Origin: CAYPGJ01 sp050174775
GTDB lineage: Bacteria > Planctomycetota > Phycisphaerae > Phycisphaerales > UBA1924
Assembly (NCBI GenBank): GCA_050174775.1
Contig: JBFXJP010000007.1
Coordinates: 62,001 to 126,000, forward strand
DNA length: 64,000 bases
Direction of reading: 5' to 3'
Each line of letters starts with the position of its first letter. Position 1 is the first letter of the stretch. A model generated the notes under the pieces. It saw nothing but the letters and a program-made list of their open reading frames with translations, was not told where the DNA came from and ran no database searches. Below, one piece after another: positions 50,709-59,129 of this stretch. Both the position numbers and the translations under genes were made by a program.

Positions 50709-52039
50709 CGTGGCTGGAGACGTTTTTGACGCTTGATCTGCCGGCGCTCGCGGCGGGGGCATTGAGCGCTGCGGCCTGCGGGGTGATCGGGTGTTTTCTG
50801 GTGCTGCGCCGGATGAGCCTGATGGGGGATGCGATCGGGCACGCGGTGCTGCCGGGGCTGGTGGGGGCATTTCTGCTGGCGGGGTCGGCGAATGCGGGGG
50901 CGATGTTCGTGGGCGCGGTGGTGGTGGGCGTGCTGACGACAGGGATGACGGAGGCCGTGCATCGCTTTGGGAAGGTGGAGCAGGGCGCGTCGATGGGGGT
51001 GGTGTTCACGGTGCTGTTCGCGCTGGGCGTGCTGATGCTGGAGCGGTTGGCCGGGAGCAACGTGCACATTGATGCGGACTGCGTGCTGTACGGGCAGATG
51101 GAGGGGGTGGTGTGGCTGGATGCGCCGGCGCGGCTCGCGGGATTGTTTGAGGCGGAGTCGTGGGCGCACTTTCCGAGACAGGTGACGACGCTGGGCGCGG
51201 TGTGCGTGTTGACGTTCGGGTTCGTCGCGCTGCTGTACAAGGAGTTGAAGATCACAACGTTCGACCCGGCGCTCGCGACGACGATGGGGATTCATGCGGG
51301 TGTGTTGCGGTATGTGTTGATGACGGTGGTGGCCGTGGTGGCCGTGGCGAGTTTCGAGGCTGTGGGGTCGATTCTGGTGGTGGCGACGCTGGTGATCCCG
51401 GGGATGATCGCGCACCTGCTGACGGATCGGTTGTGGGTGATGCTGATGCTGGCGGGGGTGATCGGGTTCGTGAGCGCGTGCGGGGGGTATGTCGCGGGGG
51501 CGTTCGGGCCGGGGTGGCTGGGGCTGGGCGGGTCGGTGAGCGCTGCGGGGATGACGGGTGTGGTGTTGGGTGTGATGTTGGTGGGCACGGCGGTGCTGGC
51601 GCCGGGGAGGGGCGGGTTGAGCGTGTGGCTGCGTCGGAGGTCGTTGCGTGCGCGGATCGAGATGGAGGATGTGTTGGGTGCGGCGTATCGCGCGTTCGAG
51701 GGTGGGGCGCGCGTGGTGAGCGCGGGCGCTCTGAGGGGGACGGTGGGGAGCGCGGGGCGGGCCGCGCGCGCGGCGGAGATCGGCGTGCGGAGGGGGTTGC
51801 TGCGGCGCGAGGGTGAGGGGTGGAGTCTGACGGAGGAAGGAAGGATGGAGGCGGCGCGGCTCGTGCGTGCGCATCGGATGTGGGAGACGTATCTGGTGCG
51901 CGAGGGGGGGACGGAGGCCAGCGCGGTGCATGACTCTGCCGAGCGGCTGGAGCACGTGACGGGGGGTGCGATCGAGCGGGAGTTGGGGAGAAAGGTGGGC
52001 GGGGAGCGGACTGATCCGCACGGGAGGCCGATTCCGTAG
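50705..52039 (+). CDS. ytgD: Second metal ABC transporter permease, also fused to a DtxR/MntR-like domain
   Basis: 444 residues. The ABC-3 permease part is at about 1-305 (LRRMSLMGDAIGHAVLPGL, FEAVGSILVVATLVIPGMIAHL). The linker RRRSLRARIEMEDVL leads to a winged-helix-like region (about 320-380, GVRRGLLRREGEGWSLTEEGR) and a DtxR metal-sensing domain: RAHRMWE gives His390 and Glu394, VHDSAERLEH gives His409, Glu413, Glu416 and His417, and the protein ends exactly in the family hallmark DPHGRPIP. The recognition helix (GSAGRAARAAEIG) is unusual. In Chlamydia the equivalent second permease YtgD lacks this domain, so a double fusion is unexpected. The start ATG overlaps the ytgC stop. Confidence 0.9.
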   Translation: MTWLETFLTLDLPALAAGALSAAACGVIGCFLVLRRMSLMGDAIGHAVLPGLVGAFLLAGSANAGAMFVGAVVVGVLTTGMTEAVHRFGKVEQGASMGVVFTVLFALGVLMLERLAGSNVHIDADCVLYGQMEGVVWLDAPARLAGLFEAESWAHFPRQVTTLGAVCVLTFGFVALLYKELKITTFDPALATTMGIHAGVLRYVLMTVVAVVAVASFEAVGSILVVATLVIPGMIAHLLTDRLWVMLMLAGVIGFVSACGGYVAGAFGPGWLGLGGSVSAAGMTGVVLGVMLVGTAVLAPGRGGLSVWLRRRSLRARIEMEDVLGAAYRAFEGGARVVSAGALRGTVGSAGRAARAAEIGVRRGLLRREGEGWSLTEEGRMEAARLVRAHRMWETYLVREGGTEASAVHDSAERLEHVTGGAIERELGRKVGGERTDPHGRPIP

Positions 52040-52054
52040 GGCGGATGGCGGCCG

Positions 52055-52060
52055 TATGCT
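52055..52060 (+). promoter_or_regulatory. Leaderless-type -10 hexamer before mntR
   Basis: TATGCT ends 9 nt before ATG 52070; TTCCGT lies 17 bp further upstream as a weak -35. It could give mntR its own transcript inside or after the transport operon. Confidence 0.4.
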
Positions 52061-52069
52061 GGGCGCGCG

Positions 52070-52486
52070 ATGAGCGCAGCGCGGCAGACAAACCGGTTCT
52101 CGCGGACACGGACGGACCATGCGACGGAGGTGGCCGAGGATTACACGGAGCTGATCGCGGAGTTGATGGAGGAGAAGGGGGAGGCGCGTGTGGGGGACAT
52201 GGCCGAGGCGTTGGGCGTGACGCACGTGGCGGTGTCGCGGATGTTGGGGAAGTTGCGGGTGGCTGGGCTGGTGCAGGGGGATCGGAGGAAGCCGATCACG
52301 CTGACGGAGGAGGGGCGCGCGATGGCGGTGCGGGCGAAGCGCCGGCATGAGATCGTGGTGGCGTTCCTGCGGAGCATCGGGGTGCCGGAGGCGCAGGCCG
52401 AGGCGGATGCGGAGGGGATCGAGCACCACTGCAGCCCTGCGACACTGCGCGCGATGGAGGGGGCGTTGCGGGAGGGCCGTGGGTAG
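52070..52486 (+). CDS. mntR: Manganese-responsive transcriptional regulator MntR (DtxR family)
   Basis: 138-residue repressor. A winged helix at about 20-85 (EDYTELIAELMEEKGEARVGDMAEALGV, VAVSRMLGKLRVAGLV) is followed by the dimerisation helices. All six metal ligands of Bacillus subtilis MntR are conserved with a constant offset of 16: Asp24, Glu27, His93, Glu115, Glu118 and His119. This points to Mn(II) as the main effector. It begins 30 bp after the second permease and probably represses the operon from the dyad at 47528-47541. No C-terminal SH3 domain is present, as expected for MntR rather than DtxR. Confidence 0.94.
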   Translation: MSAARQTNRFSRTRTDHATEVAEDYTELIAELMEEKGEARVGDMAEALGVTHVAVSRMLGKLRVAGLVQGDRRKPITLTEEGRAMAVRAKRRHEIVVAFLRSIGVPEAQAEADAEGIEHHCSPATLRAMEGALREGRG

Positions 52487-52495
52487 TGCGCCGCA

Positions 52496-54289
52496 TCAGA
52501 TCGTGGCGGTGGCGCGTGTCAGCCAGGCGACGGAGTCGGTGTCGAGATGTGGTGTGAGTTCGCGGAGCACGCGGGCGTGATAGTCGTTGAGCCAGGCGCG
52601 CTCATCGGGTGTGAGAACATCGGCGTCGATGAGGTTGCGCTGGATGGGGAGCAGGGTGAGGGGATCGAATCGGAGTCGGGAGGCGTCATCGTTTGCGGCC
52701 TGAACGACGTAAAGGTTTTCGATGCGGATGCCGAGGTGGTCGGGGATGTAGATGCCGGGCTCGATGGACAGGATCATGTTCGGCGCGAGGGAGGCGAGCG
52801 CGCCGGCGCGTGGTGAGATGGAGGGTGGGTTTTCGTGGACGGAGATGCCGACGCCGTGGCCCGTGCCATGGTTGAAGTCGTGCTGCTCGCGCCAGAGCGG
52901 CATGCGCGCGACGGCGTCGAGTTGGACGCCGTTGGCTGATGCGGGGAAGGTGGTGGAGGCGAGGGCGATGTGAGCCTTGAGGACGAGCGTGAAGGCGCGG
53001 CGTTGCTCGGGAGTAGGGGTGGAGGGGTGGAGCGTTCGGGTGACGTCGGTGGCGGCCTGGAGGTACTGAGCGCCACAGTCGAGGAGAAAGAGTTCGTCGG
53101 CGCGGACGGCACGGTTGGATTCTTCGGTGGGTCGGTAGTGGACGATCGCGCCGTTGGGGCCTGCGGCGGCGATAGGGAAGAAGGAGTGAGAGAGATAGTC
53201 TGGTTGCGCGCGGCGGTCGGACTCGACGCGGTTTGCGATGTCGAGCTCGGTGAGTTCGCCTGACGGGGCTTCGCGCTCGAACCAGCGGAGGGTTTGGATG
53301 AGGGCGCAGGCGTCTCGGAGATGGGCGAGGCGGGAGGCTACGAGTTCTGCGGGGTTCTTGCGGGCCTTGGCGGCGAAGATGGGTGAGCGTGCGCGCTCGA
53401 CGATGCGTCGACCGGCGTTGAGGAGGATGGTGGCGGTGCGGGCGGAGGTGTGGAGTTCGTCGATCCACCAGCGGAGTGCTGGGGTGTCGAGGAGAGCGGG
53501 CTCGAACTGGTCGTAGGGAAGGATGTCGGCAACGTTGGCCAGGGAGCGGCGCGCGTCGTCGGTGAGGCGCGAGGGATTGGTGAAAAGCGTGGCTCGTCCG
53601 GGGGTGATGATCGCGTGGGCGAGGAAGAGGGGGTTGAAGGGGATGTCGGCGCCTCGGAGGTTGAAGAGCCAGGCGATGGCGTCGAGGGAGGAGACGGCGT
53701 GCGCTTCGGCGCCGGCGCGTGCGAGGTCGTCGCGCAGCGCGGCGAGTTTGTCCTGCACGGAGGCGCCGGCGAGCGCGGGCGGGTGGGCGCGGACGGGCTC
53801 GGCTGGGTGCGCGGGTCGGTCGGCCCAGGTTGCATCGATCAGGTTGCGTGGGGTGTCAATAAGGGAAATCCCGCGCGGCGTGAGGGATTGCTGAAGGTCA
53901 AGGAACGAGCGCCACGGGATGGTGCGCGCGTCGACGGCGACGACGGATCGCTCGGGGAGGCGCGTGAGGTATTCGCGGAGCGTGGGGACGGCGTGCGCAC
54001 CGGATCGCATCAACGTGAAAAGCGATTCATCCAGTTGTTGTTCGGCCTGCGTCCAGTATCGGCCGTCGGTCCAGAGGAACGCGTGTTCGGAGGTGATGAG
54101 GGCGTCGCCTGCAGAGCCGGAAAAACCCGAGACGAATGCGCGTCGTTCCGCGGATGCGGGCGGGTATTCGGCCTGATGTTCGTCGGCGCTTGGGACGAGG
54201 AGCGCGTCGACGGGAGGAGAGGCGGCGCGCATGGCGCTGCGGAGCTGCGCGAGTGTGTGAGCGATGTGTGAGCCGGAGCGTGTGGTCAT
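52496..54289 (-). CDS. Aminopeptidase P family metallopeptidase (Xaa-Pro aminopeptidase)
   Basis: Removes N-terminal residues before proline. It has 597 residues, the long form with three domains: two creatinase-like N-terminal domains (about 1-155 and 160-320) and the C-terminal pita-bread catalytic domain. Dinuclear metal ligands are visible as Asp in FLLDCGAQY, Asp in ATDVTRTLH, His in HGTGHGVGISVHE, Glu in SIEPGIYIP and Glu in GIRIENLYVV. ATG 54289. No signal peptide is seen, so the enzyme is cytoplasmic. It converges with mntR, 9 bp apart, and is divergent from the small basic protein gene. Confidence 0.94.
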   Translation of the reverse strand: MTTRSGSHIAHTLAQLRSAMRAASPPVDALLVPSADEHQAEYPPASAERRAFVSGFSGSAGDALITSEHAFLWTDGRYWTQAEQQLDESLFTLMRSGAHAVPTLREYLTRLPERSVVAVDARTIPWRSFLDLQQSLTPRGISLIDTPRNLIDATWADRPAHPAEPVRAHPPALAGASVQDKLAALRDDLARAGAEAHAVSSLDAIAWLFNLRGADIPFNPLFLAHAIITPGRATLFTNPSRLTDDARRSLANVADILPYDQFEPALLDTPALRWWIDELHTSARTATILLNAGRRIVERARSPIFAAKARKNPAELVASRLAHLRDACALIQTLRWFEREAPSGELTELDIANRVESDRRAQPDYLSHSFFPIAAAGPNGAIVHYRPTEESNRAVRADELFLLDCGAQYLQAATDVTRTLHPSTPTPEQRRAFTLVLKAHIALASTTFPASANGVQLDAVARMPLWREQHDFNHGTGHGVGISVHENPPSISPRAGALASLAPNMILSIEPGIYIPDHLGIRIENLYVVQAANDDASRLRFDPLTLLPIQRNLIDADVLTPDERAWLNDYHARVLRELTPHLDTDSVAWLTRATATI

Positions 54290-54326
54290 TGGACGTTGTT
54301 TCCGCGCGCGTGTGCGCTGTTGTGAG

Positions 54327-54356
54327 TTGCGTGTATGAGTGTGCGTGCTTTATACT
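54327..54356 (+). promoter_or_regulatory. Promoter of the small basic protein gene, leaderless
   Basis: TTGCGT at 54327 and TATACT at 54351-54356, spacer 18 bp. The hexamer ends 6 nt before ATG 54363, so the transcript should start at or within 2 nt of the start codon. No Shine-Dalgarno fits. Confidence 0.65.
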
Positions 54357-54362
54357 TAGTTG

Positions 54363-54776
54363 ATGTCCAAGACAACTTTGACGGCGCTGCAGGGTCTCCT
54401 CTCCAAGCTCGCGAAGGAGCGTGAGACGCACGTGGCAGCAATTCAACAGATCGACGCGGTGTTTGCGAACTTCGGGATGGCGCCGCCCGGTGGCGGGGGG
54501 ACGGGTTCGGGGGGGGCGCGTCGCGGGCGTCGGAAGGCTGCGGGTCGCAAGGGTCGCGGTCGCGGCCTGCGTCCGGGCGGGAAGCGCGTGCAGGGCGTGA
54601 AGACGACGCTGCACGAGGCGCTCACCGACAAGCCGCAGAGCCCCGGCGATCTGCAGAAGAAGGTGAGCCAGAAGCTCGGCACGAAGGTGGCGATCGCGAC
54701 GCAGCTGAACGCGTTGAAGAAGGAAGGCCTGGCCAAGTCGGTCGGACGCGGGCAGTGGGTCCGCGGGAAGAAATAA
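54363..54776 (+). CDS. Small basic protein with coiled coil and winged-helix-like end, possible nucleoid protein
   Basis: 137 residues. Residues 1-35 form a likely coiled coil (LTALQGLLSKLAKERETHVAAIQQID). Residues about 45-75 are a Gly/Arg/Lys-rich linker (GARRGRRKAAGRKGRGRGLRPGGKR). Residues about 80-137 look like a small winged helix (TTLHEALTDKPQSPGDLQKKVSQKL, then IATQLNALKKEGLAKSV and GQWVRG). The order oligomerisation helix, basic linker, DNA-binding fold recalls nucleoid-associated and H1-like proteins, but I recognise no named family. The strong leaderless promoter suggests high expression. Confidence 0.72.
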   Translation: MSKTTLTALQGLLSKLAKERETHVAAIQQIDAVFANFGMAPPGGGGTGSGGARRGRRKAAGRKGRGRGLRPGGKRVQGVKTTLHEALTDKPQSPGDLQKKVSQKLGTKVAIATQLNALKKEGLAKSVGRGQWVRGKK

Positions 54777-54813
54777 CCGGTTGGGGGGGCCGCCCGGGGG
54801 GGCGGGAGAGCCC

Positions 54814-54840
54814 TTGCACGGGGGAGGGTCCAGGTATAAT
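54814..54840 (+). promoter_or_regulatory. Promoter of tRNA-Gly
   Basis: TTGCAC at 54814 and a consensus TATAAT at 54835-54840, spacer 15 bp; the tRNA begins 11 nt downstream. Confidence 0.75.
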
Positions 54841-54851
54841 GCGCGATCACC

Positions 54852-54923
54852 GCGGGCGTAGTTCAGCGGTAGAACGTCAGCTTCCCAAGCTGAATGTCGC
54901 CGGTTCGATTCCGGTCGCCCGCT
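54852..54923 (+). tRNA. tRNA-Gly, anticodon CCC
   Basis: 72 nt with a full cloverleaf: acceptor stem GCGGGCG / CGCCCGC, discriminator T, D arm GTTC..GAAC, anticodon stem TCAGC / GCTGA with loop TTCCCAA giving anticodon CCC (reads GGG), 5-nt variable loop, and T arm GCCGG-TTCGATT-CCGGT with one G-U pair. The 3' CCA is not encoded. G-rich codons, including GGG, are frequent in the surrounding 23-58 kb genes. Confidence 0.96.
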
Positions 54924-54988
54924 TTGTGAAGCCTTGAGTGGGTTCGCGCGGTGGCTCGCGGGCGCTCGGGGCGTCCGGGAGTCGACGC

Positions 54989-56659
54989 ATGCGTGGCGCA
55001 CATCTGGCTCTGCTGGACGAACAGGGGAATGTGGGGCTGACGTTCGACCTCTCGGGCGCGTCGGTTTCCATCGGACGGCACCCCGACAACGACATTGCGA
55101 TCCAGGACGAGCTCGCTTCGCGGTTTCATTGCGCCGTGGAGCCGGACGGGAGCGGCGGGTGGAAGGTTCGGGATCTGGGCTCGCGGAACGGGACGCGGGT
55201 GAACGATGAGCGGGTCGCCGAGACGGTGGTGCGCGTGGGGGACCACATCCGCATCGGCAAGCACGTGTTCCGGGTGAGCGGCGCGGACGAGCCGGTGGAG
55301 ATGGCGCCGGTGATGGATTTGGGTCTTGCGGTCGCGGCGCCTGCGGCGCCGAAGCCGAGGCGTCCGGACGCGAAGGCCGTGGGCGTCTGGGAGCAGGACC
55401 TGCGGCAGGTGCTGAAGAACGTGTCCCCGTCGACGACGGGGAAGGAGCCGGTGTCGCTGATCGACGCGCGCGGGAAGACGACGGAGGCGCTGTCGGTGGA
55501 CGCGGGTGGCGGGGCCTCGGCGATGCGTCTGATGCTGCTGGTTGCGTTGTTCACGCGCGCGACGGACATCCACATGGAGCCGAAGGGCGAGGCGTACAGC
55601 GTGCGTCTGCGCGTGGACGGGCAGATGGTGGCGATCGCTGACCTCCCGAATCAGGTTGGCGAGCTGGCGATCGGGCTGACGAAGGCCGCGTGCCACATGA
55701 AGGTGGCGGGACGTGATGCGCTGCTGGAGGGGCACTACTCGGCGATCATCGACGGGCGTCGCTTGGATTTCCGCGCGTCGCTGACGCCGTCAGTGCACGG
55801 GCAGAAGCTGGTGCTCCGGGTGCTGAACTCGCCGGATGCGCCGGAGCGGCTGGTGGACCTCGGGCTTGCGACGTGGATGCTCGACCGCGTCCGCAAGACG
55901 TGCGAGAAGGATTCGGGTCTGCTGCTGGTCTGCGGCCCGACGGGGTGCGGCAAGACGACGACGCTGTACAACGCGCTGCGCGAGATCGACCGGGATCGGC
56001 GCAACGTGGTGACGATCGAGGACCCGATCGAGCATCATCTCGACCGGATCACGCAGATCCCCGTGAACAACGATCAGGGCGCGACGTTCGGGTCGTTGTT
56101 GCGGTCTGTGCTGCGGCAGGACCCGGACGTGATCCTGCTGGGCGAGATCCGGGACGATGAGACGGCGCGCGTGGCGATGCAGGCCGCGATGACCGGCCAC
56201 CTGGTGTTCTCGACGGTGCACTCGAAGGACACGATCGGGGCGGTGTTCCGTGTGCTGGATCTGGGCGTCGAGCCGTATCTGGTCGCAAATTCACTGGACC
56301 TGATCGTCTCACAGCGGCTGGTGCGGGTGCTGTGTGAGAGCTGCAAGCGTGCGGTGCGGGTCACCCCCGGGCAGGCCTCGCGCATGGGCCGGTTCCTCGA
56401 GGGCAAGTCGGAGGTGTACATCGCCACGGGGTGCGCGAGGTGCCTGCGGACGGGGTATCGGGGACGGCAGGCGATCTACGAGATGCTCGAGTTCACCGAT
56501 GAATTGCGGGACGTCGTGCTGAAGGAGCCGACGATCCAGGCGTTGCGGAAGGTGATCGAGGGCGGGCTGTTCACGTCGCTGACGCAGTCGGGGTGGCAGC
56601 TCGTGGCCCGGGGGATCACCACCATGGATGAGGTGGATCGGGTCTCGAGCGTCGGCTGA
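54989..56659 (+). CDS. FHA domain fused to a PilB/GspE-type secretion ATPase
   Basis: 556 residues. ATG 54989 begins right before the first FHA strand (a GTG at 54938 would add 17 unstructured residues). FHA domain at about 25-97: SIGRHPDNDIAI (Arg30), SRFHC (Ser44-His47) and GSRNGT (Asn67), the usual phosphothreonine-binding residues. A linker follows, then a type II/IV secretion ATPase: N2-like domain with RATDIHMEP, Walker A GPTGCGKTT (316-324), IEDPIEHHLDRITQ, Walker B VILLGEIRD (381-389), the His-box FSTVHSKDT, and a Cys4 zinc site (Cys449, Cys452, then CARC). Standard GspE/PilB carries an MshEN-type N-terminus, so an FHA head is unusual. No other pilus or secretion gene is adjacent. Confidence 0.92.
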   Translation: MRGAHLALLDEQGNVGLTFDLSGASVSIGRHPDNDIAIQDELASRFHCAVEPDGSGGWKVRDLGSRNGTRVNDERVAETVVRVGDHIRIGKHVFRVSGADEPVEMAPVMDLGLAVAAPAAPKPRRPDAKAVGVWEQDLRQVLKNVSPSTTGKEPVSLIDARGKTTEALSVDAGGGASAMRLMLLVALFTRATDIHMEPKGEAYSVRLRVDGQMVAIADLPNQVGELAIGLTKAACHMKVAGRDALLEGHYSAIIDGRRLDFRASLTPSVHGQKLVLRVLNSPDAPERLVDLGLATWMLDRVRKTCEKDSGLLLVCGPTGCGKTTTLYNALREIDRDRRNVVTIEDPIEHHLDRITQIPVNNDQGATFGSLLRSVLRQDPDVILLGEIRDDETARVAMQAAMTGHLVFSTVHSKDTIGAVFRVLDLGVEPYLVANSLDLIVSQRLVRVLCESCKRAVRVTPGQASRMGRFLEGKSEVYIATGCARCLRTGYRGRQAIYEMLEFTDELRDVVLKEPTIQALRKVIEGGLFTSLTQSGWQLVARGITTMDEVDRVSSVG

Positions 56660-56894
56660 ACAAGCGGTTTGAGTGGTGCGGGCAGGGGGGTTTCCGGACG
56701 GGGGCGTGGCCTCGGAAGCGGGGTTTCTTGGGGGAGTTTCGGGGGAATGTGTTGCAACTTTGGGGCGTCCGGAGCCATATTTGAGGGCATCTCGTGGGTT
56801 GGCCCGGACGCCGGCAGAGGCGTCGCCCCTGTGTGTCCAGCCCGGCATCATTCTGCTTATCGCCTCGGGGCTCGAGGCGAGGAGGTTGGCACGC

Positions 56895-59021
56895 ATGCGC
56901 GCATTCGTTCGTAGGGGGTTGGCTCTTCCGGCGGTGGCGGGGATGTTGGTTGGTAGCGGCGGCGCGGCGCACGCGGACGCGCTGTGCGATCTGCCGGTGG
57001 GCTTGGCCGCGCTCGCGCTGCGGCAGGCCGACCCATCGTGCGCTGCCATGGAGTACGCGAGCGGTCTGGAGCGCGCGTTCACATGCTTCGCGCGGGACAT
57101 GACGCCGGAACAGTGGGAGGAGGCGCTCACGATGGGCCTGCTTCCCCCGGCGATGCTGGTGCAGCCGGACTTCTGGACGGACACGACGGTGTGGACGGGC
57201 GAGAGCCAGCAGGGGCCGTCGGCGCGTGCCGCGAAGACGAGCCTCACGTATTCGTTCCCTGATGACGGCGTGACGTGGGGCATCTCGTCGATCTCCGCGA
57301 CCCGGCCCAATGAGCTCGCCGCGCAGCTGACGGCGGAGTTCGGCGCGAACGATCTGGACGAGGGGCGCGAGTACATCCGGCAGGCGCTGGCGTCGTGGCG
57401 GAAGTACACGTCGCTGACGTACGTGGAGGTGGCGGACCTGAACGTGCCGATGAATCAGACCATCACCTCGCCGGGCAACGGGGGCGGGGACGTCCGCATC
57501 GGATCGGGCAACACGTCTCCCGGCGGGTTCCTCGCATACAACGCGTTCCCGAACTCGGCGTTCGCGGGCGTGGGCGGGTCGGACATGTACATCGACGCGG
57601 CGGACTTCATCTCGACGCGATTCAACGATTCGGCGGACAACTACCGGTACTTCCGCAACACGGTGGCACACGAGCACGGGCACGGGCTCGGGGCGATCCA
57701 CGCCATCCCGTGCAACGACACGAAGCTGATGGAGCCGTCGATCAGCACCGACTTCGACGTGGTGCAGATGGACGACCGTCGCGGCGGCGGGCGGAACTAC
57801 GGCGATCGCTACGCCGGGAACCACTCGGCGGGCACGGCCAAGGACTTCGGCGACCTGACGACGCCGTCGGCTCGTTCGGTGCGCGAACTCGACCTCTCGC
57901 TCAACGGCACGGCTGGCTTCGGCAACACGGACGAGGACTGGTTCGCGTTCACGCTCGACTCGACTCAGAACGTGTTCATCTCGGCGACACCCACGGGCGG
58001 AACGTACTCGGCCGGGCAGCAGTCCTTCTCGTGCAGCGGGACGCAGGGGTCCATCAACGCCGCATCGGCGGGCAACATCAATATCGAAGTGCGGGACGCG
58101 AGCGGCGCGGCGGTGCTGTTCTCCGCGACGTCGGCCGCGGCGGGCTCGGTCGAGTCGATCAGCCAGTCGCTGCCTGCGGGCTCGTACACGCTCCGCGTGT
58201 TCGATGTGGGCCCGAACGCGAGCGCGAACCAGACAGTGCAGGTGTACGACCTGCTCATCCGGGTGGCGGGCGAGGCGTCGCCGCCCCAGGCCATCGCGGG
58301 CATCGACAAGCGGATCGGCGCGAACACCAACTGCTTCTTCATCGGCGACATCAACTCGCGCGTGACGCAGGTTGGCGCGACGCTGAGCTCGTACATGTGG
58401 GATCTGAACGGGGACGGCGTGTTCGAGACGGCTGGGATGAAGGCCAATCGTCAGTACGTGTCGAACGGGGTGTACCCGGTGACGCTGCGCGTAACCGACT
58501 CGAACGGCAAGGTGGGCGAGGACACCATCAACGTGACGGTGTTCGGGGCGACCACGACGCTGACGAACGTGGCGCCTGCGAACGGGATGCAGGGCGAGAC
58601 GGTGAGCGTGACGCTGACCGGCACGAATCTCAAGAACCTGACGAGCGCGTCCATGGTGAGCGTATCGGGCGCGGGCGTAACGGTGGTCGGCACGCCGGCG
58701 CCGAACGCCGAGGGCACGAGCGTCGCCGGCCTCTCCCTCCAGGTGGACCCCGGCGCCGCGACGGGCGGGCGGAACATCACCGTCACGAACCCCGACGGCA
58801 CAGCGACGCTGACGCTGGCGTTCGCGGTGATGCCGGGCTTCACGCCCTGCCCGGGCGACACGAACGGTGATCGCATCGTGAACTTCGCTGACCTCAACGT
58901 GATCCTGTCGCAGTTCGGCCAGACCGGCGCCGGTCTGACCGGGGATCTGAACAACGACGGAGTGGTCAATTTCACCGACCTGAACATCGTTCTGTCGAAC
59001 TTCGGCGTCGTTTGCCCGTGA
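56895..59021 (+). CDS. Exported matrixin-like zinc metalloprotease with PKD, TIG-like and dockerin-like modules
   Basis: 708 residues. GGAGG at 56881 sets the start at ATG 56895. A signal peptide ends near AAHADA. The catalytic domain (about 110-300) has HEHGHGLGAIH: zinc ligands His259, His263, His269 and catalytic Glu260, followed by LMEPSIS resembling a Met-turn. Then comes a pre-peptidase-like beta domain (FTLDSTQNVFISA to SLPAGSYTLRVFDVG), a PKD-like unit (YMWDLNGDGVFETAG, YPVTLRVTDSNGKVGEDT), a TIG/IPT-like unit (LTNVAPANGMQGETVSVTLTG), and the tail PGDTNGDRIVNFADLNVILSQFG plus GDLNNDGVVNFTDLNIVLSNFG, ending VCP. A perfect terminator follows. Confidence 0.9.
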   Translation: MRAFVRRGLALPAVAGMLVGSGGAAHADALCDLPVGLAALALRQADPSCAAMEYASGLERAFTCFARDMTPEQWEEALTMGLLPPAMLVQPDFWTDTTVWTGESQQGPSARAAKTSLTYSFPDDGVTWGISSISATRPNELAAQLTAEFGANDLDEGREYIRQALASWRKYTSLTYVEVADLNVPMNQTITSPGNGGGDVRIGSGNTSPGGFLAYNAFPNSAFAGVGGSDMYIDAADFISTRFNDSADNYRYFRNTVAHEHGHGLGAIHAIPCNDTKLMEPSISTDFDVVQMDDRRGGGRNYGDRYAGNHSAGTAKDFGDLTTPSARSVRELDLSLNGTAGFGNTDEDWFAFTLDSTQNVFISATPTGGTYSAGQQSFSCSGTQGSINAASAGNINIEVRDASGAAVLFSATSAAAGSVESISQSLPAGSYTLRVFDVGPNASANQTVQVYDLLIRVAGEASPPQAIAGIDKRIGANTNCFFIGDINSRVTQVGATLSSYMWDLNGDGVFETAGMKANRQYVSNGVYPVTLRVTDSNGKVGEDTINVTVFGATTTLTNVAPANGMQGETVSVTLTGTNLKNLTSASMVSVSGAGVTVVGTPAPNAEGTSVAGLSLQVDPGAATGGRNITVTNPDGTATLTLAFAVMPGFTPCPGDTNGDRIVNFADLNVILSQFGQTGAGLTGDLNNDGVVNFTDLNIVLSNFGVVCP

Positions 59022-59051
59022 CGACATCGCGCTGAGTCGACACACAAGCAG

Positions 59052-59090
59052 CAACGCCCGGCTCGCGAAAGCCGGGCGTTGTATTTTTTT
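59052..59090 (+). terminator. Intrinsic terminator after the matrixin gene
   Basis: Perfect 12-bp stem CAACGCCCGGCT / AGCCGGGCGTTG with a 6-nt loop, followed by TATTTTTTT. The outer ten base pairs equal the stem at 12728. Confidence 0.95.
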
Positions 59091-59129
59091 CCAGTTGGCG
59101 TGTTCCGCCCTCGCGGCGGCACGCCGCGA

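Noticed and set aside
50300..52429. 709-codon minus-strand open frame over the permease genes
   Set aside because: Arg/His/Pro-rich antisense translation with no membrane segments or motifs; the plus-strand permeases are certain.
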